DNA of 64,000 bases from Saccharomonospora azurea NA-128 (GCF_000231055.2 NZ_CM001466.1:2835768-2899767); one strand, 5' to 3'. Positions 1-10,630 are shown, counted from the first letter of the stretch. Notes: generated by a model from the letters alone, not told the origin. A program made the numbers and translations.

Positions 1-2
1 AC

Positions 3-1340
3 ATCGTGCGCGGCAAGTACACCGACAAGACCGAGCCGGGCGAGATCAACCACTTCCAGGCGTTGAGCTCGGCGCTCTCGGGCACCGTCGGTCTCGGCAA
101 CATCGCCGGTGTCGGTGTCGCGGTCACCATCGGCGGCGCCGGTGCCACCTTCTGGATGATCGTGGCCGGCCTGCTCGGCATGTGCACGAAGTTCGTCGAG
201 TGCACCCTCGGCGTGAAGTACCGCGAGGTGCACGAGGACGGCACCGTCTCCGGCGGCCCCATGCACTACCTGCGCAAGGGCCTCGCCGAACGCATCCCCA
301 ACGCGTTCGGCATCGGACTCGGCAAGGTCCTCGCGGTGCTCTCGGCGATCATGCTGCTGTTCTTCGCCCTCGCGGGCGGCAACATGTTCCAGGCCAACCA
401 GACCTTCGCGCAGCTGCGCGACGTCACGGGCGGCGCCGAGGGCTTCCTCGGCAGCGACGGTGCGGCGTTCGTCTTCGGCGTGCTCCTCGCCGTCATCGTC
501 GGCATGGTGATCATCGGCGGCATCAAGTCCGTCGGCGCCGTGACGAGCCGCCTGGTGCCCGCGATGGCGATCATCTACGTCAGCGCGTGCCTCATCGTCA
601 TCCTCGTCAACATCGACTCGGTGCCCTCCGCCTTCGGCGAGATCATCGGCGGTGCGTTCAGCCCCGAAGGCGTCGTCGGCGGTGCCATCGGCGCCCTGAT
701 CGTCGGCTTCCAGCGCTCGGCGTTCTCGAACGAGGCCGGCCTCGGCTCGGCGCCCATCGCGCACTCCGCGGTCAAGACCAAGAACCCGATCACCGAGGGC
801 TACGTCGCCCTGCTGGAGCCGTTCATCGACACGGTGATCGTCTGCACCATGACCGCCCTGACGATCGTCATCGCCAAGACCCAGTTCTGGGAGGACGCCA
901 AGCTCGCCTACGTGCAGAACGGCGAGACCGCCGACGGCGTCACGGTCACCTCCGAGTCGTTCGCGACCGTGCTGCCCTGGTTCCCGTACGTCCTCACGCT
1001 CGCCGTGGCGCTCTTCGCGATCTCCACGATGATCACCTGGGGCTACTACGGCCAGAAGGCGTGGGGCTTCCTCTTCGGCAAGTCCCGCGTGAGCGAGCGC
1101 GTGTACCAGGTGATCTTCTGCCTGTTCGTCGTCGCGGGCAGCGTGCTGACCCTCGGCAGCGTGCTCGACTTCGCCGACGCCGTGCTGTTCCTGCTGGCCC
1201 TGTTCAACATCATCGGTCTGTACCTGCTCGTGCCGGTGGTGCGCAGGGAGGTCAGGGACTTCACCGCGAAGCTGCGTTCGGGTGAGGTCAAGAGGATCGA
1301 CAAGACCGTCGAGCCGCCGCAGGCCGACAAGGTGGGCTGA
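3..1340 (+). CDS. Amino acid:Na+ (alanine/glycine:cation) symporter, AGCS family; 5' end outside window
   Basis: Secondary transporter that imports alanine, glycine or a related small amino acid with a sodium ion across the cytoplasmic membrane. The visible 445 residues are strongly hydrophobic with about ten membrane segments. They carry the AGCS hallmarks: GLGNIAGV near residue 36, a second conserved block NEAGLGSAPIAHSA near residue 244, and LEPFIDT soon after. The frame is open to the left edge, and the N-terminal segments normally preceding the first hallmark are missing, so the gene begins before the window; the first internal GTG is not a credible start. The C-terminal tail is short and charged. 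Substrate cannot be told from sequence. A hairpin follows the stop codon. Confidence 0.9.
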   Translation: MVRGKYTDKTEPGEINHFQALSSALSGTVGLGNIAGVGVAVTIGGAGATFWMIVAGLLGMCTKFVECTLGVKYREVHEDGTVSGGPMHYLRKGLAERIPNAFGIGLGKVLAVLSAIMLLFFALAGGNMFQANQTFAQLRDVTGGAEGFLGSDGAAFVFGVLLAVIVGMVIIGGIKSVGAVTSRLVPAMAIIYVSACLIVILVNIDSVPSAFGEIIGGAFSPEGVVGGAIGALIVGFQRSAFSNEAGLGSAPIAHSAVKTKNPITEGYVALLEPFIDTVIVCTMTALTIVIAKTQFWEDAKLAYVQNGETADGVTVTSESFATVLPWFPYVLTLAVALFAISTMITWGYYGQKAWGFLFGKSRVSERVYQVIFCLFVVAGSVLTLGSVLDFADAVLFLLALFNIIGLYLLVPVVRREVRDFTAKLRSGEVKRIDKTVEPPQADKVG

Positions 1341-1360
1341 CCGCTCCTCGACCCTCGACG

Positions 1361-1424
1361 AGCGGCCCCCGAGACCGTCCCACCGACCTCCGTCGGAGGC
1401 GGGCGGCTTCGGGGGTCGTCCGCT
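1361..1424 (+). terminator. Probable terminator hairpin after the symporter gene
   Basis: AGCGG-CCCCCGA (1361-1372) can pair with TCGGGGG plus CCGCT (1409-1424, with a short bulge). A small inner hairpin, CCGAC/GTCGG, lies between the arms. There is no T-tract, as is common in actinomycetes. It lies between two plus-strand genes 228 bp apart. Confidence 0.4.
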
Positions 1425-1568
1425 GTCCCGGCGCTGCACCAGCGGGAACCACGACGGGTCGGGCAGACTAGCGGTGGTCGGCAACTCGTCGTGTGTGGAG
1501 AAGGAGCCAGGGTGTTGCGTGGCAGTGCGTACTACTCGCGCTCGGCGCGGACGCTGTGAGGCGGGCTG

Positions 1569-2756
1569 ATGACAGACACACTGATCAGTCCCATCCCGGA
1601 ACTGGCCCCGCCTCGCGAAGCTCCGCCCGCGGTCACCGACCTCGTCGAGAACATCGAACGCAGCTGGCAGTACGCGGCGCCCTACCGCGATCAGGTGGAG
1701 CAGGAGTTCTACCGGCTCCTGTTCCACCTCTCGCCGTCGGCCCGCGACTTCTTCCCGGTGAGCATGCAGGCCGAGAACGGGCGCGTGGTCCGAGCCCTGC
1801 TGCGGGTGCTCCGGCTGGTGCACCGGCCCGACGACCTGGTGCCGGTGCTGCGGCAGCTGGGCCGTGACCACCGGAAGTTCGGGCTGCGGCCCGACCACTA
1901 CGAGGCCGTGGGCACCGCCCTGCTCGGTGCGCTGAAGCACAGTCTCGGTCCGGCGTGGACGCCCGAGGTGGAGCGGGCGTGGGCGGAGGCGTACACGCTC
2001 GTGGCCAGGGCGATGCAGGAGGCGGCGGAGGAGGCCGACGCCGACGGAGTCGAGCCGCCGTTCTGGCTGGGCACCGTGGCCGAGCATCACCGGCTGAGCT
2101 GGGATCTCGCGCTCGTGCGCGTGGAGTTCGAGCAGCCCGTCCCCTACCGGGCCGGACAGTACCTGAGCGTCGAGGTGCCGCAACGGCCCCGCCTGTGGCG
2201 CTGCCTCTCGCCGGCGAACGCGCCGAGAGCGGACGGCTCGCTGGAGTTCCACGTCCGCGCCGTCGACGGCGGCTGGGTGTCGCGCGCGATCGTCGGGCAC
2301 ACCCGCATCGGCGACGTGTGGAAGTTCGGCGCCCCGATGGGACGGCTCCACGTCGACCGCGAGTCCGCCCGCCCGGTTCTGCTGATCGCGGGCGGCACGG
2401 GAGTGGCACCGCTGCAGGCGAACCTCGACGACCTCGGCCGTTGGGTCGACAACCCCGAGGTGACCCTGTTCTACGGCGCGCGACACTGGGACGACCTCTA
2501 CGCCCTCGACCAGCTGTACTCGTTCTCCGCCACCAATCCCTGGCTGACGGTGTGGCCGGTGGTCGAGGACCCCGCCTCCGCGCCCCAGATCGAACACGGA
2601 ACGCTGGCCGAGGCCGTCACCCGCTGGGGTCCCTGGACCGAACACGACATCCTGGTGTCCGGCCCTCCGGGCATGATCGAGTCCACTGTGGTCGCGCTGT
2701 TGCGCACGGGGGTGCACCCGAGCCAGATCGTCTACGACCCGTTCCTCACCGTGTGA
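1569..2756 (+). CDS. Globin domain fused to FAD/NAD(P)H reductase (flavohemoglobin-like)
   Basis: A 395-residue two-domain protein. Residues about 25-155 form a globin fold with the proximal heme histidine at H101 (RDHRKFG, followed by the typical DHYEAVGTALLGAL helix). Residues about 165-395 form a ferredoxin-reductase module with a GQYLSVEVP strand, an RCLS segment at the flavin site, and the nucleotide-binding loop AGGTGVAP (274-281). Flavohemoglobins of this architecture usually convert nitric oxide to nitrate using O2 and NAD(P)H. Here the canonical flavin motif RxYS is RCLS (211-214), so flavin affinity or electron route may differ. The stop lies 3 bp before the convergent hspR stop. 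Whether it truly acts on NO is an inference. Confidence 0.85.
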   Translation: MTDTLISPIPELAPPREAPPAVTDLVENIERSWQYAAPYRDQVEQEFYRLLFHLSPSARDFFPVSMQAENGRVVRALLRVLRLVHRPDDLVPVLRQLGRDHRKFGLRPDHYEAVGTALLGALKHSLGPAWTPEVERAWAEAYTLVARAMQEAAEEADADGVEPPFWLGTVAEHHRLSWDLALVRVEFEQPVPYRAGQYLSVEVPQRPRLWRCLSPANAPRADGSLEFHVRAVDGGWVSRAIVGHTRIGDVWKFGAPMGRLHVDRESARPVLLIAGGTGVAPLQANLDDLGRWVDNPEVTLFYGARHWDDLYALDQLYSFSATNPWLTVWPVVEDPASAPQIEHGTLAEAVTRWGPWTEHDILVSGPPGMIESTVVALLRTGVHPSQIVYDPFLTV

Positions 2757-2759
2757 GGC

Positions 2760-3212
2760 TCAGGTCCGACCCGGGCGCCACACCACCAGGGCGTTCTGCC
2801 TGCGGGCCGGCACCAGGTCCTTCCGGTACGAGGCGTGCACGGCGGCGGCCGCCTGCTCCGCCGCCGCGTACGCCGCGGCGAGTTCCTCGGTCAGCTCGGC
2901 GACCCGCTGCTGCAGCTCACCGACCTGGTTCTCCAACTCGATGATCCGCTTGATGCCGGCCAGGTTGACGCCTTCCTCCTGCGACAGCCGCTGCACCTCG
3001 CGCAGCTGGGCGATGTCGCGCATGGAGTAGCGACGTCCGCCTCCCGCCGTCCGCCCGGGACTGACGAGCCCCAGCCGGTCGTACGACCGCAGCGTCTGGG
3101 CGTGCAGTCCGGACAACTGCGCGGCCACAGAGATGACGAAGACGGGCGTGTCCTCGTCGGCGCCGTGGGGCAGCCCGCTGGGGAAACCTGAACCGAACAT
3201 CGCCAACCTCAC
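2760..3212 (-). CDS. hspR: HspR, MerR-family heat-shock repressor
   Basis: Last gene of the dnaK-grpE-dnaJ-hspR operon. The 150-residue protein has an N-terminal MerR-type winged helix ([28 protein letters not shown], described here in parts: an HTH at about 26-46, then a GGGRRYS wing and a [12 protein letters not shown] helix). A long coiled coil (about 95-125) and a basic C-terminal tail follow. HspR binds HAIR inverted repeats, two of which sit upstream of dnaK, and in Streptomyces and mycobacteria it needs DnaK as co-repressor, giving feedback control. The start overlaps the dnaJ stop by 4 bp, so translation is probably coupled. Convergent with the globin gene. Confidence 0.95.
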   Translation of the reverse strand: MRLAMFGSGFPSGLPHGADEDTPVFVISVAAQLSGLHAQTLRSYDRLGLVSPGRTAGGGRRYSMRDIAQLREVQRLSQEEGVNLAGIKRIIELENQVGELQQRVAELTEELAAAYAAAEQAAAAVHASYRKDLVPARRQNALVVWRPGRT

Positions 3213-4387
3213 TCCCTGTCGCGCAGTAGTGCGGTGATCTCCGGCCGCGGATCGTGCGACGCGACCGCCTCGGCGTACTTCCGCAACGCCTCGGCTGCTT
3301 GGTCGTCCAGTTTGCCAGGCACCGCGACCTGCAGGGTGACGAGAAGATCGCCCTGCGTGCCGTCGCGCTTGTGGATGCCCTTGCCGCGCACGCGCAGCAC
3401 CCGGCCGTTACCGGTGCCCGGCGGGATCCTGACCGTGACCTTCGAGTCCAGAGTCGGCACCGTGACGGTCGCGCCCAGCGCGAGCTCGGCGAAGTCGACC
3501 GGGAGCGTGACGGTCAGGTCGTTGCCGGAACGACCGAACACCGGGTGCGGGTTGACGTGCACGCGGACGTACAGGTCGCCCGCGGGCGCACCACCGCGTC
3601 CCGGCTCGCCCTGACCGGCCAACCGGATGCGCTGGTTGTCGTCCACGCCGGGCGGCACCCGAACGGTCAGCGTCCGGGTGCGGGTGCTGACGCCGTCGCC
3701 CGCACACTCGGGACACGGGTCGTCGATCACCGAGCCCCGACCGCGGCACTCGCGGCACGGCTCGGAGAACGCGAAGGCGCCCTGGCTGCGGTTCACCAGG
3801 CCGACGCCCTGGCACACCGGACAGGTGCGCGGGCTCGTGCCCGGCCGCGCACCGTTGCCGCCGCACGTGCCGCACGTCGCCGGGCTGGACAGCCGCAACG
3901 GCAGCGTGGCACCGCGGACGGCCTCGCTGAAGTCGATGCGCACGTCGGTCTCGACGTCCGCGCCCCGCTGCCCGCGAACGGTCGAGGTCGTGCCACCACC
4001 CCGCCGCCCGAACAGGTTGCCGAGCATGTCGCCGAGACCACCGAAGCCGCCGCTGCCGCCCGCCGCGTTGCCGAAGATGTCACCGAGGTTGACCCCACCG
4101 GCTCCGCCACCGGGCGGTGGGAAACCGAACCCGCCGCCGGACGCGCCGGCACCGAACAGCCTGCGGGCCTCGTCGTACTCCTTGCGCTTCTCCGGGTCGG
4201 ACAGCACCCCGTACGCCTCCGACACGGCCTTGAACTTCTTCTCGGCCTCGACGTCGCCGGGGTTGGCGTCCGGGTGGTTCTCCCGGGCGAGCTTGCGATA
4301 CGCCTTCTTGATCTCCTCGGCGGAGGCGTCGGAGGAGACGCCCAACTCGCGGTAGAAATCCTTACCGAGCCATTCCCTCGCGCTCAT
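3209..4387 (-). CDS. dnaJ: DnaJ, Hsp40 co-chaperone
   Basis: Full-length 392-residue type I J-protein. Order of domains: J domain (about 9-75, HPD signature in RENHPDANP), Gly/Phe-rich linker (about 80-130), a zinc-binding region with four CxxCxGxG repeats ([32 protein letters not shown]), then the C-terminal substrate-binding domains. It delivers unfolded proteins to DnaK and stimulates its ATPase. The [23 protein letters not shown] opening is of the DnaJ1 type that travels with hspR. The gene lies 27 bp after grpE and overlaps hspR by 4 bp, all under the HAIR-controlled promoter. Confidence 0.96.
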   Translation of the reverse strand: MSAREWLGKDFYRELGVSSDASAEEIKKAYRKLARENHPDANPGDVEAEKKFKAVSEAYGVLSDPEKRKEYDEARRLFGAGASGGGFGFPPPGGGAGGVNLGDIFGNAAGGSGGFGGLGDMLGNLFGRRGGGTTSTVRGQRGADVETDVRIDFSEAVRGATLPLRLSSPATCGTCGGNGARPGTSPRTCPVCQGVGLVNRSQGAFAFSEPCRECRGRGSVIDDPCPECAGDGVSTRTRTLTVRVPPGVDDNQRIRLAGQGEPGRGGAPAGDLYVRVHVNPHPVFGRSGNDLTVTLPVDFAELALGATVTVPTLDSKVTVRIPPGTGNGRVLRVRGKGIHKRDGTQGDLLVTLQVAVPGKLDDQAAEALRKYAEAVASHDPRPEITALLRDRE

Positions 4388-4414
4388 CAGGCGTCCCCTC
4401 CTTCCGGTCTCGTG

Positions 4415-5148
4415 TCAGCGCTCGTTCTCATCAGCCTTGTCGACCGGCAGCTCACCGTTCACCGGTTGGTCGATCGGCTGCTCCTCACTCGCTTCGGCCG
4501 GGGCCGGCTCGTGGTCCGTGACCCCCACGAGAGCCGCCCGCAGCACGCGGTCGCCGAACCGGTAACCGCGCCGCAGCACGGTGGTCACCGTCGGACCGTC
4601 CACCTCGGGCGAGGTGTCGTGCTGGACCGCTTCGTGGACGGTCGGGTCGAACTCGTCGCCCTCCGCGGCGAACGGTTCGAGCCCGGCCTTCTCCAGGGTC
4701 CCGATCAACTTGTCGGCCACGGCCTTGAACGCGCCGGTGAGGTCGCCGTGCGCGTCAGCCCGCTCGAGGTCGTCGAGCAGGGGCAGCAGGTCACCGACCA
4801 CGGCGGCCTTGCCGCCCTCGGTCATGGCCTCGCGCTCGCGTTCCACGCGTCGGCGGTAGTTGGCGTACTCCGCCTGCACGCGCTGCAGGTCCGCGGTGCG
4901 CTCCTCGAGCTGCTTCTCCAATTCGGACACATCCGGACCGGTGACGTCGGGGCCGGCCGCCGCAGCGCCGGCGGCGTCCGCCTGCGCGGGCGCCGCCGTG
5001 TCGGCAGGCACTTCCTGGGCCTCCTCCTCGACAGTCTGGGCGCCGTCCTGGGCGCGCAGCTCACCGGTCTCGGGATCGATCTTGCGACGGTCCCGCACGA
5101 CCAAGGGCTCCTGTTCCCGCTCGTCGGCTCGCTCGGACTGGCGTTCGG

Positions 5149-5152
<4 letters not shown>
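4415..5152 (-). CDS. grpE: GrpE, nucleotide-exchange factor for DnaK
   Basis: Releases ADP from DnaK so that a new chaperone cycle can start. The 245-residue protein has a long acidic, disordered N-terminus (about 1-75), a coiled-coil dimerisation helix (about 78-130), and the beta-wing head with [13 protein letters not shown] and the [16 protein letters not shown] ending typical of GrpE. The C-terminal extension after VTDHEP is acidic and low-complexity. The start overlaps the dnaK stop by 4 bp (ATGA), so the two are co-translated. Compare the divergent GrpE-like protein at 56724-57209. Confidence 0.96.
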
Positions 5153-7023
<1,871 letters not shown>

Positions 7024-7106
7024 GTGTCTTTCCCTCCTGCGATGTCCTGATGCCTGTGGCCGCTCGACGGGCGCGCTCTCGCGTTCCATCCCCGCCGAGC
7101 AACAAA

Positions 7107-7127
7107 CTTGAGTAAGCCTCACTCAAG
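7107..7127 (-). promoter_or_regulatory. HAIR operator 1 (HspR binding site)
   Basis: A perfect CTTGAGT-N7-ACTCAAG inverted repeat, which is the HAIR consensus bound by HspR, 84 bp upstream of the dnaK start codon. It should repress the dnaK operon at normal temperature and release it on heat shock. Confidence 0.95.
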
Positions 7128-7162
7128 TTCTATCCGGATCGGGCGTCTGCCGTCAATCCGGA

Positions 7163-7183
7163 GTTGAGTGGGAAGCACTCAAG
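7163..7183 (-). promoter_or_regulatory. HAIR operator 2
   Basis: GTTGAGT-N7-ACTCAAG, one mismatch from the HAIR consensus, 56 bp (centre to centre) from the first copy. Paired HAIR boxes upstream of dnaK fit cooperative HspR repression. The site also lies 174 bp from the stop of the DUF4097 gene, which reads toward it on the same strand, so only dnaK is a plausible target. Confidence 0.9.
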
Positions 7184-7269
7184 GTTCCTGCCATCTCCAA
7201 CGAAGCTCCCCGGTCCGATGTTCCCGTGCGCCGCGAGCGTGAATCCCCCGGGTGCCGATCCGAGGCCGG

Positions 7270-7989
7270 TCACACACCACGCACCGTGACGTCCCCGCTC
7301 GTCGCGGTCAGATCCAGCACTCGCTCGGCGCCCGGGTCGTCCCCCCGAACGTCCTGGTCACCGCTGGTCGTCGACACCGTCACGCGATAGTCGCCGTGCG
7401 GTGCCGTGACCTCGATGTCGCCACTGGTGGCCTCCGCGCGGACCGTGTCGACCTGCTCGACGTCGAGGTTCATGTCGCCCGACGTCGTCGTCGCGTGGAC
7501 CTCCTCCACCTCGGCGACGTGGAGGTCGACGTCGCCGGACGTGGCCTCCACCGCCACCCGTCGCGCTCCGGTGAGGCGCACCTCGACGTCGCCGGACGTG
7601 GCCCGCACGTCCACGTCGCTCGCGTCGCGCACGACGACGTCGCCCGACGACACCTCACCCGCCACGGTGACACCGCGCGGCACCGTCACCTCGTAGTCCA
7701 CCGAGCAGTCGGACCCGCAGCCGGCCAGCACGAGCGTGGAGCCCTCCACCTCGAAGGCGCGTCCGGGCTCGTCGCCGACGTAGGCCAGCCGCTGCTCCAC
7801 CACCGTCTCGGACACCTCACCGGCCCGGACGACGACTCGGCCCGAACCGTTGTCGATCTCGACGTGCCGGATGGCCGCGGCCACCGTGTCCGTGCGCTCC
7901 GAGGTCGTGGCGAACGACCAGTTCGTCGCGACAGCCACCCCCGCCACCACCAGCACCACTCCGCCGACGGCCAGCCCCACGCGACTCAT
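7270..7989 (-). CDS. DUF4097-type membrane-anchored beta-helix protein
   Basis: A 239-residue protein of unknown function. It has one N-terminal membrane segment or uncleaved signal (about 4-22) and then a repetitive beta-strand domain. From about residue 120 the motif (A/T)TSGD returns at least six times every 18-22 residues, each followed by a short V-rich strand (DVEVRL, DVDLHV, DMNLDV, DIEVTA), as in the DUF4097 adhesin-like fold. Two cysteines (GCGSDC) sit before the repeats. The ATG at 7989 is chosen over a start 8 codons upstream because GGAGAG lies just in front of it. It is predicted to face the outside of the cell; the role is unknown. Confidence 0.75.
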   Translation of the reverse strand: MSRVGLAVGGVVLVVAGVAVATNWSFATTSERTDTVAAAIRHVEIDNGSGRVVVRAGEVSETVVEQRLAYVGDEPGRAFEVEGSTLVLAGCGSDCSVDYEVTVPRGVTVAGEVSSGDVVVRDASDVDVRATSGDVEVRLTGARRVAVEATSGDVDLHVAEVEEVHATTTSGDMNLDVEQVDTVRAEATSGDIEVTAPHGDYRVTVSTTSGDQDVRGDDPGAERVLDLTATSGDVTVRGV

Positions 7990-8154
7990 GTTCTCTCCGC
8001 CCTCCCGGCGCACCTCGCCTGCGCCCTGTCGAGGTTATGGAGTCGAGGCGACCGGGAACATCGGGGAAGCCCCCGACCCGACCCTGGGGCGAACCCCCGC
8101 CCTCATCACTAACCTGGCGTCACAGACACCGGTATCGAGAACTGGAGGCACCAC

Positions 8155-8703
8155 ATGACCCGAGCGGGCTCGGCTCCGAACCCGTACGACGCGCTGCCCC
8201 CCGTCCCGTCGTTCCGCCTGCAGAGCAACGACGTGGCCGAAGGCGAGACGCTGCCGGTGCCGCAGCGCAGCGGCATCATGGGCGCGGGCGGCGAGGACAC
8301 CTCACCGCACCTGGCGTGGGACGGCTTTCCCGAAGGCACCAAGAGCTTCGCGGTGACCTGCTTCGACCCCGACGCCCCCACCGGCAGCGGCTTCTGGCAC
8401 TGGGCGGTGTTCGACATCCCCGCCTCGGTCACCGAACTCAAGACCGGGGCCGGCGACCCGGACGGCTCCAACCTGCCCGAGGGCGCGTGCATGTTGAAGG
8501 GCGACGGCGGTGTCCGTCAGTACGTCGGCGCGGCCCCGCCACCGGGGCACGGCCCGCACCGCTACATCTTCGCCGTCCACGCGCTGGACGCGGAGTCGCT
8601 GGAGCTCGGTGAGGACGCCACCCCCGCGGCTCTCGGCTTCACCATGTTCGGCCGCACGCTCGCCCGCGCCACGCTCACCGCGATCTACGAGAACAAGGGC
8701 TGA
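8155..8703 (+). CDS. YbhB/YbcL-family PEBP (Raf-kinase-inhibitor-like) protein
   Basis: Cytoplasmic 182-residue phosphatidylethanolamine-binding-protein fold. Family signatures visible are SPHLAWDGFPEGTKSFAVTC, split around the ligand pocket, DPDAPTGSGFWHWAVFDIP with the conserved D-P-D-A-P and H, and GPHRYIFAVHALD near the C-terminus. Bacterial members bind small anionic ligands; no partner is indicated. GGAGG stands 7 bases before the ATG. A strong hairpin follows, so it is probably monocistronic. Confidence 0.9.
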   Translation: MTRAGSAPNPYDALPPVPSFRLQSNDVAEGETLPVPQRSGIMGAGGEDTSPHLAWDGFPEGTKSFAVTCFDPDAPTGSGFWHWAVFDIPASVTELKTGAGDPDGSNLPEGACMLKGDGGVRQYVGAAPPPGHGPHRYIFAVHALDAESLELGEDATPAALGFTMFGRTLARATLTAIYENKG

Positions 8704-8723
8704 GCCTCCGAGTAAGCCCGCCT

Positions 8724-8774
8724 CCGCCGGGGGCGGCACCCACCGCGACGCGCTGCGGTGGGCCGCCCCGGCGG
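8724..8774 (+). terminator. Strong GC hairpin terminator after the PEBP gene
   Basis: The arms CCGCCGGGG.CGGC (8724 onward) and GCCGCCCCGGCGG (to 8774), extended inward by CCCACCGC/GCGGTGGG, form a stem of about 20 bp with two bulges and an 8-base loop. No T-run. Confidence 0.6.
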
Positions 8775-8867
8775 GGAACTGCGCGTGTCCGAATCGGCTC
8801 CGCCTCACCCGTCGGAGTCCGTATGCTGGACCCCCAGCGAGCGCCCAACGCAGCCGGAGGTGGGTCG

Positions 8868-9674
8868 GTGAGCAGCCCTGCGCCCCGTGGCCTGATCGGC
8901 TCGGCCAGGCGCGCCCTACGGGTGCTGGAGATCGTCGCCTCCGAGGGCGACGGAGTCTCCGCCAAAGCGGTCGCCCGCCGCGCGGGCTTCACCCTCTCGA
9001 CGACGTACCACCTGCTCAACACCCTCGTGCACGACGGCTACCTGGTGCGGCTCGGCCACGGCCGCGGGTTCGGCCTCGGCTACAAGATCGGTTCGCTGCA
9101 CCAGCGCCTGTGCGAGGAGCTCGACGTCGACGACGTCGTGCGGGAGGAGCTGAACCTGCTGCATCGGCAGGCGCGCGCCGCCGCCTACTACACCGTGCTG
9201 CGCGACACCGACGTCGTCGTCGCCGCCGTCGCCGACTCCGCCCGCTACCCGCGGGCCACACCGCTGGACTTCGGTTTCCACGAGGCCGCCCACGCCACGG
9301 CCTTCGGCAAGGTGCTGCTGTCGACGCTGACCCCGAAGCAACGCCGCTCCTACCTGGAGGGCACGGGCATGCCGAGGCTGACCGACCGCACCCGGGTGCG
9401 GCTCGCGGACCTCAGCCGCGAACTCGACCAGGTCAGACACTCGGGGCTCGCGCGGGACGTCGAGGAGTTCCAACCCGAGCTGGCCTGCGTGTCCGCGCCG
9501 GTGCGCGACGCCGACAACCGGGTGCGGGGCGCGGTCGCGTTCTCCGTGCCGATCGCCGACTTCACGGCCCGCCGCGGCGAACTCGAACGCACCGTCACCG
9601 AGGGAGCCGCCCGCCTCACCCGCGTGCTCACCGGTTCGGCGGGCGCGGGCCCGGCGAGCATCAGCGCGGTTTGA
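8868..9674 (+). CDS. IclR-family transcriptional regulator
   Basis: A 268-residue DNA-binding regulator. Residues about 8-70 form the IclR winged helix (RRALRVLEIVASEGDGVSA; the recognition region is AGFTLSTTYHLLNTLV), and about 85-255 the effector domain (HEAAHATAFGKVLLSTL; ELACVSAPVRD; GAVAFSVP). The GTG at 8868 is preferred over the ATG at 8823 because GGAGG lies 7 bases before it. The effector is unknown and no catabolic operon lies beside it. The 3' end overlaps the convergent tetR gene by 14 bp. Confidence 0.88.
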   Translation: MSSPAPRGLIGSARRALRVLEIVASEGDGVSAKAVARRAGFTLSTTYHLLNTLVHDGYLVRLGHGRGFGLGYKIGSLHQRLCEELDVDDVVREELNLLHRQARAAAYYTVLRDTDVVVAAVADSARYPRATPLDFGFHEAAHATAFGKVLLSTLTPKQRRSYLEGTGMPRLTDRTRVRLADLSRELDQVRHSGLARDVEEFQPELACVSAPVRDADNRVRGAVAFSVPIADFTARRGELERTVTEGAARLTRVLTGSAGAGPASISAV

Positions 9675-10221
9675 GCAGGTAGTCGACCACCGGCCGCAGT
9701 TCCTCGGCGGTGGGCGGCTCGTCGTCGATCAACCCCTGCATCAGCAGGCCGTCTATGCCCGCGAGGAACACCCGGAAGGCCACCTCGTCGTCGTGGCGGA
9801 CCATCGACGTCAGCACGTCGAGCCAGCGCCGGGCCGCGGGCCGCAGCTCGGGCCGCCGCGACGCGAGCAGGTACAGCTCGTACTCGGCCATCGTGCGCCC
9901 CCGACGCGGGCCGAGGGCCTCCGCCAGCAGATTGGCGACCTCCTCGGCCCCGCGACTGCCGCGCGAACGGGCCCGGTCGATCATCCAGTAGACCTCGGTC
10001 GCCATGTCGCGGGCGCAGCTGATCAACGTGGCGATGAGCAGGTCGTCGAGCGAGGCGAAGTGGTAGGTGGTCGACGTCGTCGGGATGCCCGCCTCCTTCG
10101 CCACCGTGCGATGGGTGACGCCCGCGACGCCGTCGCGCTCGATCACGCGGAGGGTGGCCTCGATGATCTCGTTGCGGCGCTTCTCACCCCGGGCCCTGCG
10201 CCCGTCGATGTGCTGTCTCAA
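9661..10221 (-). CDS. TetR-family repressor, probably of the SMR efflux gene
   Basis: A 186-residue TetR protein with an N-terminal helix-turn-helix (about 10-60; VTHRTVAKEAGIPTTSTTYHF, quoted only in part) and a helical ligand domain ending MQGLIDDEPPTAEELRPVV. Its start overlaps the SMR stop by 4 bp, so efflux pump and regulator are co-transcribed with the pump first. This arrangement implies autoregulation and induction by a compound the pump exports. An imperfect long dyad upstream of the operon (10570-10613) is the obvious operator candidate. Confidence 0.88.
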   Translation of the reverse strand: MRQHIDGRRARGEKRRNEIIEATLRVIERDGVAGVTHRTVAKEAGIPTTSTTYHFASLDDLLIATLISCARDMATEVYWMIDRARSRGSRGAEEVANLLAEALGPRRGRTMAEYELYLLASRRPELRPAARRWLDVLTSMVRHDDEVAFRVFLAGIDGLLMQGLIDDEPPTAEELRPVVDYLLKPR

Positions 10222-10547
10222 TGCTGTTGCCCTCCGAGCTCCAGAAGGACGACGCCGCCCACGACGAGCACGAGGCCGGCGATCATCGTGAGGTTCATGC
10301 GCTCACCCAGGAACAACGCGCCGATGACGGCGACGAGCGCGACGCCGATCGCCGACCAGATCGCGTAGACCACGCCGACGGACATGCCCGCCTTGAGCAC
10401 GAGCGAAAGAAGGTAGAAGGCCGTCCCGTAGGCGACAGCGACGATCACCGAGGGCACCAGCCTGGTGAAGCCGTCCGCGTACTTGAGCGACACGGTGCCG
10501 GTCACCTCGGCGACGATGGCCAACGCCAACAGGACATAAGGACTCAT
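10218..10547 (-). CDS. SMR-family small multidrug efflux protein (EmrE/QacE type)
   Basis: A 109-residue membrane protein with four hydrophobic helices and the essential proton/drug-coupling glutamate at E14 (LAIVAEVTGTVSLK), exactly where EmrE has it. GVVYAIWSAIGVALV and the GERMNL loop are further SMR signatures. It should exchange cationic drugs or quaternary amines for protons as an antiparallel dimer. The ATG at 10547 is chosen over an upstream start (10583) because it places E14 correctly and starts directly with helix 1. First gene of a two-gene operon with tetR. Confidence 0.92.
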   Translation of the reverse strand: MSPYVLLALAIVAEVTGTVSLKYADGFTRLVPSVIVAVAYGTAFYLLSLVLKAGMSVGVVYAIWSAIGVALVAVIGALFLGERMNLTMIAGLVLVVGGVVLLELGGQQH

Positions 10548-10569
10548 GACTGTTAAAATACCTGAACGA

Positions 10570-10613
10570 ACGTCCCAATACATGGCGAGTCGTGCGCCAC
10601 ATCAGTGGGACGT
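10570..10613. promoter_or_regulatory. Nested dyad in the smr/etfD divergent promoter region
   Basis: The outer arms ACGTCCCA (10570-10577) and TGGGACGT (10606-10613) are perfect inverted repeats. The inner arms TGGCG (10583-10587) and CGCCA (10595-10599) share nearly the same centre. The element lies 23 bp upstream of the smr start and is a likely TetR operator. It could also form a hairpin. Confidence 0.5.
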
Positions 10614-10630
10614 CGGGGCGGGCAGTAGGT

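Noticed and set aside
7024..7122. A 33-codon N-terminal extension of DnaK
   Set aside because: It would run into the HAIR/promoter region; the ATG at 7023 has AGGAGG and gives the universal DnaK N-terminus.
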